Shown here: in pieces, positions 54,027 through 61,771 of the stretch
Numbering within the stretch: position 1 is the first letter of the stretch
How the letters are laid out: each line of letters opens with the position of its first letter
NCBI GenBank assembly: GCA_963931055.1
Contig: OZ006987.1
Location: 744,001 to 808,000, forward strand
Origin: Coprenecus sp949297365
Lineage (GTDB): Bacteria; Bacteroidota; Bacteroidia; Bacteroidales; UBA932
Direction of reading: 5' to 3'
DNA: 64,000 bases
Notes under the pieces: model-generated
Databases searched by the model: none
What the model was told of the DNA's origin: nothing
What the model saw: the letters and a program-made list of their open reading frames with translations, nothing else
Program-made: the position numbers and the translations under genes

Positions 54027-55208
54027 ATGCAGAATAATATATCCATAAGCAGAGGACACGTGCTGAGAGAATGGCTGCCGCTGGTGGCGCTTGCATTCTC
54101 CACCTTCATATTCAACACTTCCGAGTTCATACCTATCGGACTGCTCAGCGACATCGCCGCAGACTTCGCCATCACTGAGTCCAAGGCCGGCGTACTGATC
54201 ACCGTCTATGCCTGGGTCGTGGCCATAGCCTCATTGCCCCTGATGCTCATGGTCTCCGGCACTGAGTCCAAGCGGCTGATGCTCGGCATATTCGGCCTGT
54301 TCGTCATCAGTCACGTAGGATCGGCTCTCTCCACCGGCTATTACATGCTGATGCTTTCCCGCATCGGAGTCGCCTGCTCCCACGCCATATTCTGGTCGAT
54401 TGTCACCCCGCTGGCGGTCAAGATCGCCCCGAAAGGCAGAGGCTCCATCGCCCTGAGCATCATCGTCGCGGGCTCATCCATCGCCATGATAGCGGGCCTG
54501 CCTCTGGGCCGCGCCATAGGACTGGCCGCCGGCTGGAGAATGACGTTTCTGCTTATCGGATGCGTGGCTTTCGCCGTAATGCTGCTCATCGCAGCGGTTC
54601 TGCCCAGGACGCAAGGCGAAAAGGCCTTCTCACTTAAACAGCTTCCCGGCCTGCTCAAGACCCCGTCCCTGCCCGGCATATACCTGGTCACCGTGCTGTC
54701 CGTCACCGCCCATTTCACCGGATACAGCTACATAGAGCCGTTCCTGGCCCAGACCGCCGGTTTCAAGGCAGAGGCCATCACGATGATACTCACCCTGTTC
54801 GGCATCATGGGCATAATAGGTAGCCTGCTATTCTCCAGATATTTCGAATCACACCGCAGTTTCTTCATGCGGTATGCCGTCATCGGTATCGGATGCTGCC
54901 TCCTACTGCTGCGTCCGGCAGCCATGACACACCAGACAGTCGTGACACTGTGCATATTCTGGGGACTGGCCAACTGCTTCTTCAATATGGTATTCCAGTC
55001 CGAGATTATCCGCACCGTTCCCGAAGGCACGTCCATAGCCATGTCCATCTACTCCGGCATCTACAATGTCGGCATCGGCAGCGGTGCCCTTATCGGCGGC
55101 CTGGTCTGCTCGGGCATCAGCGTAGGCGCCATCGGCTACATCGGCGGCCTCATCAGCATCGCCGCCTGCCTCTGCTGCACCCTCTACCTCCAGCCCCGCC
55201 TCCGATAA
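54027..55208 (+). CDS. MFS transporter, sugar-efflux (SotB/YdeA-like) type
   Basis: The 393-residue protein has twelve predicted helices. EFIPIGLLSDIAADFAITESKAGVLITVYAWVVA (about 30-63) is the family start of DHA1-type arabinose/sugar exporters, followed by the antiporter motif region GLPLGRAIGLAAGWR. It is divergent from the GH2 gene, and a linked role in galactose or arabinose efflux is possible but not shown. Confidence 0.87.
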   Translation: MQNNISISRGHVLREWLPLVALAFSTFIFNTSEFIPIGLLSDIAADFAITESKAGVLITVYAWVVAIASLPLMLMVSGTESKRLMLGIFGLFVISHVGSALSTGYYMLMLSRIGVACSHAIFWSIVTPLAVKIAPKGRGSIALSIIVAGSSIAMIAGLPLGRAIGLAAGWRMTFLLIGCVAFAVMLLIAAVLPRTQGEKAFSLKQLPGLLKTPSLPGIYLVTVLSVTAHFTGYSYIEPFLAQTAGFKAEAITMILTLFGIMGIIGSLLFSRYFESHRSFFMRYAVIGIGCCLLLLRPAAMTHQTVVTLCIFWGLANCFFNMVFQSEIIRTVPEGTSIAMSIYSGIYNVGIGSGALIGGLVCSGISVGAIGYIGGLISIAACLCCTLYLQPRLR

Positions 55209-55397
55209 CCCCGCTTCCTTAGTTACCATTGTACCCACCATTCCAAGGAAGATGCAGTCCTGACCATCCGGGACGCCCCTTTACTTTTGCAGATGCGGAT
55301 ACTTATTTTCAAAGATTCTGGCGATGTTGAGGTGAAAAACTGAGGGGATGGGATAGAATGCCGTTGTCGGCACGGGTCAAATCAATCAGTCAGTTCC
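55209..55397. other. Intergenic, no gene seen
   Basis: No frame, hairpin or promoter of note is visible in these 189 bp between the MFS stop and the 45-codon ORF. Confidence 0.4.
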
Positions 55398-55535
55398 CTA
55401 ATACCGTCTGAAATGACTTCTTACCCGCTCAATCTTGCCGAACCTTATGCGCTTGTACGCCTTGATTCTGACAAGCCTGACAATCTCCACCCTGATGGAA
55501 ACTATCACGAAACAGTAATATGTTCTATTGTTCAT
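55398..55535 (-). CDS. 45-residue basic ORF behind a structured leader
   Basis: The frame runs from the ATG at 55535 to TAG at 55398. Residues 4-22 are mostly hydrophobic (RTYYCFVIVSIRVEIVRLV) and residues 23-45 are strongly basic with an R-x-x-R pattern (IKAYKRIRFGKIERVRSHF). I do not recognise the family. The ATG is inside the 3' arm of an inverted repeat, 140 nt downstream of a near-perfect promoter and past an intrinsic terminator, so expression would need antitermination or leader refolding. Whether it is translated is uncertain. Confidence 0.45.
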   Translation of the reverse strand: MNNRTYYCFVIVSIRVEIVRLVRIKAYKRIRFGKIERVRSHFRRY

Positions 55536-55556
55536 TTAAGGTTATTTACTGTGTGG
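55533..55556. repeat. Left arm of an imperfect inverted repeat
   Basis: CATTTAAG followed by TTTACTGTG, separated by a few bases, mirrors 55652-55670, where the two blocks are CACAGTAAA and CTTAAATG. The eight- and nine-base blocks pair exactly; only the short spacer between them differs. Confidence 0.7.
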
Positions 55557-55606
55557 TGTAAGAACAGTTGACCTCTCGTTCAAGTACCTCCCCTCGGTAG
55601 CAGTTC

Positions 55607-55642
55607 AAAAAAAGCAGACACCCATTAGGGATAGATGTCCGC
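55607..55642 (-). terminator. Intrinsic terminator inside the leader
   Basis: A seven-base stem GCGGACA/TGTCTGC with inner CCC/GGG is followed by T7 on the minus strand. Confidence 0.82.
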
Positions 55643-55651
55643 CTTAATTTG

Positions 55652-55670
55652 CCACAGTAAATCTTAAATG
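55652..55670. repeat. Right arm of the imperfect inverted repeat
   Basis: Partner of 55533-55556. As RNA it is the first segment transcribed and can pair with the segment holding the small ORF's ATG. Confidence 0.7.
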
Positions 55671-55676
55671 ACTTTG

Positions 55677-55706
55677 CAAAGGTATGGAATAATTCCTGAA
55701 TGACAA
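55677..55706 (-). promoter_or_regulatory. Promoter of the leader/small RNA
   Basis: The minus strand has TTG (55706-55704), a 19-bp spacer and TACCTTTG (55684-55677). Both elements and the spacing match the Bacteroidota primary promoter. Confidence 0.7.
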
Positions 55707-55799
55707 GAAAAATCAGTCAAGGCATCTGCATTATTTTACGGAATGTGTAAAACATCAAACAATGTAAACTTGCAGTCAGAAAATAGGTGCCCCGGATAC

Positions 55800-55832
55800 A
55801 AAAAAAGACTGATGACAGCATCAGCCTTTTTT
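55800..55832 (-). terminator. Terminator of tRNA-Leu
   Basis: On the minus strand GGCTGATG pairs with CATCAGTC across a four-base loop and is followed by T6-7. It is directly after the tRNA 3' end. Confidence 0.87.
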
Positions 55833-55833
55833 G

Positions 55834-55917
55834 TGCCCGGAACAGGACTCGAACCTGCACAGCCTTGCGGCCACTAGTCCCTGAAACTAGCGTGTCTACC
55901 AATTTCACCATCCGGGC
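55834..55917 (-). tRNA. tRNA-Leu (CAG)
   Basis: The 84-nt class II tRNA has acceptor GCCCGGA/TCCGGGC, D-arm with GGTAGACAC, anticodon loop TTCAGGG with anticodon CAG, a variable arm with GGCCGCAAGGC-type stem, and T-loop GTTCGAGTC. CCA is not encoded. Confidence 0.95.
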
Positions 55918-55990
55918 AGACACATTTCCCTAAAACGGGAGTGCAAAGATAATACTTTTTCCGTAAGTTGTATCACCTAAGTGCGATTTT

Positions 55991-57565
55991 CTACTCCGCT
56001 GCTGCCTGGATGACGTTGTCAATCTCAGCCAGGATGGGATAGAAGGCATTGTCATCCAGCGAAGAATACCTGCCGACAAGAGCCCGCAGCTGTGTCAGCA
56101 CAAACTGACGGGACACCCGCCACTGCTCCATATCCACCGTCACTTCCCTGAGCCGGAGATAAGCCAGGAAACCGCTCTCCAGATCCATACTGTCCAGCAG
56201 GGCATTCAGCTCATCAAGCGAAGCCACGTCCCGAAGCTCACTGCGGTACTTATCCGCCGCCTCGGAGGCATACTTGACAGTCAGGGCCTGACGGTTGATC
56301 TGAATCAGGAGGTCGGTAACTCCAACCGTATCGATAGGGACAAACACGTCCGGGATGATGCCTCCGCCGCCATAGACCACATTGCCGCCGGGTGTAATGT
56401 ATTTAAGCGAGTCATTGCGGGCTATGCTGTCCGCGCTGGTCATCTCCCCGTGTACATACCGCTCGTAGATATCGTAGACATAATCCGCGCCGTCCCCGGG
56501 CGTGTACGGCTTCTGTATGCAGCGTCCCGTGGCAGTGTAGAAACGGGCTACGGTCAGACGGATACCGGAATTGTCAGTGAAAAATATAGGCTCCTGCACC
56601 ATACCCTTACCGTAACTGCGGCGGCCGTAGATGAGTCCGCGGTCATTGTCCTGCATCGCTCCGGCGAATATCTCGCTGGACGACGCACTGTTCTCATTGA
56701 CCAGCACGGCCAGTTCTATGTCCTGGCACTTGCCGCGGCCGTCCGCATAAAAGTTCTGACGGGGACGGTGGGCACCCTCCATGTACACGATAAGACTCTC
56801 CTCAGGCAGGAACTCGTTGGAGAGCAGCAGGGCCTGGTCCATATACCCGCCTGAGTTGTCACGCAGGTCAAATATCAACTTGGTCATACCGGCCTCGAGA
56901 AGCGCAGGCAATGCCGCCTCGAATTCCTCATAACTGGTACGGGTAAACTTGGACAGTTTCATATATCCCGTAGTGTCATCCAGCATATAGGCCACATCAA
57001 TGCTCTTAACCGGTATCTTGTCACGGATCACCTCAAACTCCACGTTCTCCCCGTCCCGGAGGATATCCAGCCGCACCTTGGTCCCGGACACACCCTTCAG
57101 CATACCGACCAGCGAATCCTGATCTATCCGCACACCGGCGACATTCTTTCCGTCCACTGTCATAATCCTGTCTCCGGACATCAGACCGGCCCGCTCGGAG
57201 GGACCTCCGGCTATCACACTGATGACTATGGCCGTGTCCTCAGGTACATTGAAGGTGATACCTATGCCGTCAAAGTTCCCCTCCAGTTCTGCATTGGCCT
57301 GCTTCAAGTTCTCCGGAGGAAGATAAACGGAATGCGGATCCAGATCTCCCAGTATGACCGGAAGTATCTCCTCGGTCAGTTTACTGCGGTCTATGTCATC
57401 CACATAGTTCTGGTCTATCTGCTGAAGCACCAGTTCCAGCTTATCCCATCCGTGGCCGTCCACATAGTATCTGTCCGCATTGCCGCGCATCATCGCCACA
57501 CGGGTGACGATACTGCCGGCCAGCAGCATAATGACAGACCACAGAACCAGTTTCAGAGTTCTCAT
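55991..57565 (-). CDS. S41-family carboxyl-terminal processing protease
   Basis: The 524-residue protein has an N-terminal membrane anchor or signal (about 5-25), a PDZ domain (about 95-170; VISVIAGGPSERAGLMSGDRIMTVDG) and the S41 domain. Catalytic Ser is near 294 (NENSASSSE) and Lys near 317 (RSYGKGMVQ). It cleaves periplasmic proteins at their C-termini. The start overlaps the dCMP deaminase gene by 4 bp. Confidence 0.93.
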   Translation of the reverse strand: MRTLKLVLWSVIMLLAGSIVTRVAMMRGNADRYYVDGHGWDKLELVLQQIDQNYVDDIDRSKLTEEILPVILGDLDPHSVYLPPENLKQANAELEGNFDGIGITFNVPEDTAIVISVIAGGPSERAGLMSGDRIMTVDGKNVAGVRIDQDSLVGMLKGVSGTKVRLDILRDGENVEFEVIRDKIPVKSIDVAYMLDDTTGYMKLSKFTRTSYEEFEAALPALLEAGMTKLIFDLRDNSGGYMDQALLLSNEFLPEESLIVYMEGAHRPRQNFYADGRGKCQDIELAVLVNENSASSSEIFAGAMQDNDRGLIYGRRSYGKGMVQEPIFFTDNSGIRLTVARFYTATGRCIQKPYTPGDGADYVYDIYERYVHGEMTSADSIARNDSLKYITPGGNVVYGGGGIIPDVFVPIDTVGVTDLLIQINRQALTVKYASEAADKYRSELRDVASLDELNALLDSMDLESGFLAYLRLREVTVDMEQWRVSRQFVLTQLRALVGRYSSLDDNAFYPILAEIDNVIQAAAE

Positions 57566-57984
57566 ATATTGTCGTACTTGCAGACTTCAATCCCTGCCCT
57601 GCGCAGCAGCTCTATGCCGTCCTTGACGCTGTACTCTATCATGTAGACCACCCTCTTTATTCCGGCCTGGATGATCAGCTTGGAACATTCCAGACACGGA
57701 GCATCGGTAACATACAGCGTGGCTCCCTCGCTGTTGTTGCCGGACTTGGCCACTTTGGTTATGGCATTGGCCTCGGCATGAAGCACATAAGGCTTGGTCT
57801 TGCCGGTAGACGGGTCCTCGCATATATTCTCGAAACCGGCCGGAGTACCGTTAAATCCGTCCGATATGATCATCCGGTCCTTGACGAGCAGGGCTCCCAC
57901 CTTGCGGCGGGTGCAGTACGAGTTCTTGGCCCATACCCTCGCCATCTCCAGATAGCTTCTGTCAAACTGCTCTTGCTTTGTCAT
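57562..57984 (-). CDS. Deoxycytidylate (dCMP) deaminase
   Basis: The 140-residue zinc enzyme has the HAEANAI motif near residue 70 and the PCLECSK motif near 96-102, which together bind zinc and catalyse deamination of dCMP to dUMP. ComEB-like competence proteins share this fold; the length fits the plain enzyme. It lies 6 bp after the acyl-CoA synthetase and overlaps the protease by 4 bp. Confidence 0.9.
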   Translation of the reverse strand: MTKQEQFDRSYLEMARVWAKNSYCTRRKVGALLVKDRMIISDGFNGTPAGFENICEDPSTGKTKPYVLHAEANAITKVAKSGNNSEGATLYVTDAPCLECSKLIIQAGIKRVVYMIEYSVKDGIELLRRAGIEVCKYDNI

Positions 57985-57990
57985 ACTTTG

Positions 57991-59655
57991 CTAATTGTTG
58001 GAACGCTGATAGAGATACCGCTTGATGCTCTTCTTCGGGGTCTTCTCGAACTCTTCGGGGAAAAGTTCTACCGCTCCCACCTTGCAGTAATTGGGCTGAT
58101 GAGCATTCATCTCCTTGATGCTCTGCTGAATCCTGGCCAGCATCTCATCCTTGGAGAGTCCGTCAGCAGCGGCCATCTCCGAATCAGGATAAATCAGGGC
58201 ACGGAGTCCGTTGTTGTCCTCTATGACCAGGGACTCATTGACATAGGGCATGTTGTTGATCTCGCCCTCTATCTCCTCAGGATAAATATTCTGGCCTGAA
58301 GGTCCGAGGATCATGCTCTTGCAGCGGCCCTTGATGAACAGGAAACCGTCGGAATCGATCACTCCCATGTCACCTGTACGGAACCATCCGTCCTCCGTGA
58401 AAGCCTCGGCAGTGGCCTGCTCGTTCTTGTAGTAACCCAGGAAAACATTGTCTCCCCTGACCAGAATCTCACCGGGAACATTCTGAGGATCCGCAGAGTC
58501 AATCATGACCTGCATCCTCGGGGCTGCCTTGCCGCAGGAGTAGAGCTTGGTCTGGTTCCAGCGGGCATAGGTTATGATGGGACCGCACTCTGTCATGCCG
58601 TATCCCACAGTAAAGCGGAAACCGATACGGCGGAAAAACGCCTCGGCCTCCCGGTTGAAAGCCGCTCCGCCGATAATCACCTCGTCGAACTTGCCGCCGA
58701 ACGCCTCGTCCAGCTGGTTGTTGATCTTCTTCAATATCTTCTCGTCGATGACGGGAAGCCTCAGCAGCAGGCGGATATCCCTGCGGTTAATCAGAGGCTC
58801 CAGCTTTTTCTTGTATATCTTCTCTATTACAAGCGGAACGGTCACTATGAGGTCAGGCCTGACCTTTCCCATGGCATCCAGGATAATCTTAGGAGTCGGA
58901 AGCCTGGTCAGGAAATGCACATGCGTACCGGAGCAGAACTCCACCAGGAACTCGAACAGCATCCCGTACATATGGGCCGTAGGCAGCATGGACACGCAGT
59001 TGGAGGCATTGTCCAGATGACCGTGCACCTCAAAGCCGAACAGGACGTTGGAGAGAATGGAGCGGTAAGGCAGCATCACCCCCTTGGAGAATCCGGAAGT
59101 ACCTGAGGTATAGTTTATCATGGCAAGCTCCTCCGGGGAGTCCTCATAGTAGTGGACGCAGTCCGGATGAAAACTGTGCGGATATTTCTTTCCGAAAAGT
59201 TCGTTGAGATGCTCGCGGGTATGTGTTATCTTGTCATTGGAGGCGTACAGCAGGGAAAAATCATTCATCAGTATGATGGCGTCCAGTCCCGGCATCTCCG
59301 ACTGGGTCAGCTCCTCCCACACCATATCCCCCACAAAGAGGACCCTGGACTCGGAGTGGTTGACCAGATGGTAGATATTGCCGCTCTTGAACTCGTGCAG
59401 CAGAGGCACGGGCACGGCTCCGTATGTCAGTGCGGCCAGAAAGGACACTGCCCAGTTGGCCTGATTGCGGGAGCATATCGCTATCTTGTCACCGCGCTTC
59501 AGGCCGCACATCTCCAGCATGATGTGAATCTTTTCTATTCTGCGGGCGACATCCCTGAAATAAAGGGTGACACCATTGTAGTCAGAAAGAGCGGGACAGT
59601 CCCAGTTCTTCTTTATACTGTCCTCAATAATCTTATTCAGTGATTTAGGATTCAT
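57991..59655 (-). CDS. AMP-binding long-chain acyl-CoA synthetase-like protein
   Basis: I start at the second ATG (59655; MNPKSLNKIIED; 554 residues); one more ATG lies two codons earlier. The adenylation motifs YTSGTSGFSKGV (about 190), VGYGMTECGPIITY (about 365), and GWFRTGDMGVID with GRCKSMILGPSGQNIYPEEIEGEI are intact. It activates a fatty or other carboxylic acid as an adenylate and then a CoA thioester. The substrate is unproven. Confidence 0.9.
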   Translation of the reverse strand: MNPKSLNKIIEDSIKKNWDCPALSDYNGVTLYFRDVARRIEKIHIMLEMCGLKRGDKIAICSRNQANWAVSFLAALTYGAVPVPLLHEFKSGNIYHLVNHSESRVLFVGDMVWEELTQSEMPGLDAIILMNDFSLLYASNDKITHTREHLNELFGKKYPHSFHPDCVHYYEDSPEELAMINYTSGTSGFSKGVMLPYRSILSNVLFGFEVHGHLDNASNCVSMLPTAHMYGMLFEFLVEFCSGTHVHFLTRLPTPKIILDAMGKVRPDLIVTVPLVIEKIYKKKLEPLINRRDIRLLLRLPVIDEKILKKINNQLDEAFGGKFDEVIIGGAAFNREAEAFFRRIGFRFTVGYGMTECGPIITYARWNQTKLYSCGKAAPRMQVMIDSADPQNVPGEILVRGDNVFLGYYKNEQATAEAFTEDGWFRTGDMGVIDSDGFLFIKGRCKSMILGPSGQNIYPEEIEGEINNMPYVNESLVIEDNNGLRALIYPDSEMAAADGLSKDEMLARIQQSIKEMNAHQPNYCKVGAVELFPEEFEKTPKKSIKRYLYQRSNN

Positions 59656-59684
59656 ACACATTAATGTTTAAATTCAGTCATTAA

Positions 59685-61517
59685 TCAAAAAGCCTGCATA
59701 TCGCACAGATGCGAGTAAAGTCCTCCAGCCTTGAGCAGTTCCGCATGAGTCCCCCTTTCCACTATGCGTCCCTCTTTCATCACCACTATCTCGTCCGCAT
59801 GCTGTATCGTGGACAGACGATGGGCGATGACTATGGAGGTACGGTTCTTCATCAAGTTGGTGAGGGCATCCTGCACCAGTCTCTCGCTTTCGGTATCCAG
59901 AGCCGAGGTGGCCTCGTCCAGAATAAGAATCGGGGGATTCTTCAGTACGGCCCTGGCTATGGCTATGCGCTGACGCTGGCCTCCGGAGAGCTTGCCGCCA
60001 CGGTCTCCGATATTGGTATCGTAACCATGCTCCATCTGCATGATGAACTCATCCGCATTGGCTATTCTCGCTGCCCGCTTCACATCCTCGTCCGATACGT
60101 TCTCCATACCGAAGGTGATGTTGTTGCGGACCGTGTCATTGAACAGTATCGCCTCCTGCGTGACCACTCCCATAAGGGATATGAGTTCCTTGGGATAATA
60201 CTGCCGGATATCCACTCCGTCTATGAATATGCCTCCATCAGTGACATCATAGAACCTGGGCAACAGGTCAGCCAAAGTAGACTTGCCTGCTCCGGAAGGT
60301 CCCACTATGGCTATCATCTTGCCCTTCGGTATAGTCAGGTTGATGTTCTTCAGCACATAGTCCGTAGAATACTTGAACGAGACATTGCGGTACTCTATGG
60401 CACTGTTGAAGTCCGACACATGCACCGGATGCTCCGCCTTGCGTATCGACGGCACCGCATCCAGAATTGCAAATATCCTGTTGCCGGACACCAGACCTTT
60501 CTGGATACTGGAATATGCTGATGCGATGGCCTTTGAAGGCTCCAGCACCCTCCAGTAAAAAGCGATATACACTATAAAGTCCGAAAGTCCCATACCCAGT
60601 TCTCCGCGCATCTGCAGCACTCCTCCGTAAAACAGCACGGCAGCGGCAACCGATATGCCCAGGAACTCAGATAGCGGCGAGGCCACTTCCTGACGGGTGT
60701 ACATGGCGCGGCTGACCGTCTTGTGCTCCTCATTGGTCCGCTCAAAACTGTCCCTGACATACTTCTGCGCATTGAACGCCTTTATTATCCTCGCACCCGA
60801 TATGGCCTCCTCGAAGTGACTGATTATACGCCCCATCAAAGCCTGTGTCCTGGTAGCCCCCCTCTTGAGCTTACGTGTAACCGAGCCTATGACAAATGCC
60901 GATATGGGCAGGGTCAGCAACGTCAACAGCGTCAGTTTTGGCGACATATAGAACAGACCTATCAGGAAACCTATCACCAGCAAAGGTTCGCGGAATATGA
61001 TATGGAAACTGCTGGCCACGCTGTTCTGGACCTCATTGACATCATTTGACACGCTGGAAAGAATATCTCCCTTGCGCTGCTCCTGAAAGTAGTCCACATT
61101 GAGCCTTGTTATCTTATGGAAGAGGTCAGTGCGGATATTCTTCATCACATACGTCTTCATGTTCACCAGTATCTTCTGGGAAAGGAATCTGGTAAGATTG
61201 GACAACAATGATGTGACAATCAGGACAAGGCACACGAACAACAGGCTTCGGAGCACTCCGCTGGCCTCCATTATTCTGGTCAGATAATACTGGAACACTC
61301 CGTAAAAATAATCCACGCTCAGGGAAAATTCCGGCAGAGCGGTATACTTCTCGACAGCGTCCGGGTCAAACAGGACTTCCAGCAACGGCTTTATCAAAGC
61401 ATAGTTGACCACTCCGAATATTACGGAAAGTATTGAGAAAATCAGATACCCTGGCCAGAAGCGGCTGTACGGCCGGGCATATGAAAGGATGCGTGTAAAT
61501 GCTTTCATTGTACTCAT
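59685..61517 (-). CDS. ABC exporter, ATPase-permease fusion (MsbA-like)
   Basis: The 610-residue half-transporter has six membrane helices (about 15-330) and a nucleotide-binding domain (about 370-605) with Walker A GPSGAGKST, signature LSGGQRQRIAIARA, Walker B ILILDEATSALD and H-loop AHRLS. The type suggests lipid or lipopolysaccharide flipping or drug export. A second start codon lies three codons downstream. Its start directly adjoins the stop of the DUF4834 gene. Confidence 0.92.
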   Translation of the reverse strand: MSTMKAFTRILSYARPYSRFWPGYLIFSILSVIFGVVNYALIKPLLEVLFDPDAVEKYTALPEFSLSVDYFYGVFQYYLTRIMEASGVLRSLLFVCLVLIVTSLLSNLTRFLSQKILVNMKTYVMKNIRTDLFHKITRLNVDYFQEQRKGDILSSVSNDVNEVQNSVASSFHIIFREPLLVIGFLIGLFYMSPKLTLLTLLTLPISAFVIGSVTRKLKRGATRTQALMGRIISHFEEAISGARIIKAFNAQKYVRDSFERTNEEHKTVSRAMYTRQEVASPLSEFLGISVAAAVLFYGGVLQMRGELGMGLSDFIVYIAFYWRVLEPSKAIASAYSSIQKGLVSGNRIFAILDAVPSIRKAEHPVHVSDFNSAIEYRNVSFKYSTDYVLKNINLTIPKGKMIAIVGPSGAGKSTLADLLPRFYDVTDGGIFIDGVDIRQYYPKELISLMGVVTQEAILFNDTVRNNITFGMENVSDEDVKRAARIANADEFIMQMEHGYDTNIGDRGGKLSGGQRQRIAIARAVLKNPPILILDEATSALDTESERLVQDALTNLMKNRTSIVIAHRLSTIQHADEIVVMKEGRIVERGTHAELLKAGGLYSHLCDMQAF

Positions 61518-61763
61518 CTACTGCTTGTTTTTATCCTCTACCTCCTCGTAATCCACATATTCGCCGATATTGTCACCGACTATCTTCTCGCCGGCTCCGG
61601 CATCTTTTCCGGAGACCGACACCTCTCCTTCCTTTCTAACCTTATGAAAGCCCTGCCAGCGTTGAGCCGTACCTTTCATCCGCCTTAATATATACAAAGG
61701 CAGAGCAATTATAAAAAGCAATGCTCCGAATATTACAAGCAGTATAATATTGATAATCGCCAT
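61518..61763 (-). CDS. DUF4834-family small membrane protein
   Basis: The 81-residue protein has one N-terminal membrane helix (about 4-26; INIILLVIFGALLFIIALPLYIL) and a charged cytosolic tail. It ends near GEYVDYEEVED, which is the conserved end of this Bacteroidota family. The function is unknown. It lies between the ABC exporter and the large envelope gene with nearly no gaps. Confidence 0.83.
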   Translation of the reverse strand: MAIINIILLVIFGALLFIIALPLYILRRMKGTAQRWQGFHKVRKEGEVSVSGKDAGAGEKIVGDNIGEYVDYEEVEDKNKQ

Positions 61764-61771
61764 ATATAGTT

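Larger units (their letters stand above)
55607..55670 (-). ncRNA. Candidate 64-nt small RNA or attenuated leader
   Basis: The expected transcript from the promoter at 55677-55706 would begin close to 55670 and end at the T7 of the terminator at 55607. The first 19 nt form the 5' arm of the inverted repeat. The second half is the terminator hairpin GCGGACA/TGTCTGC, whose G-U pair exists only on the minus-strand transcript. Either a stable small RNA or a regulated leader to the 45-codon ORF fits. Confidence 0.45.

Noticed and set aside
55717..55923. 68-codon minus-strand frame over tRNA-Leu
   Set aside because: It covers the whole tRNA gene and its terminator, so it is not coding.
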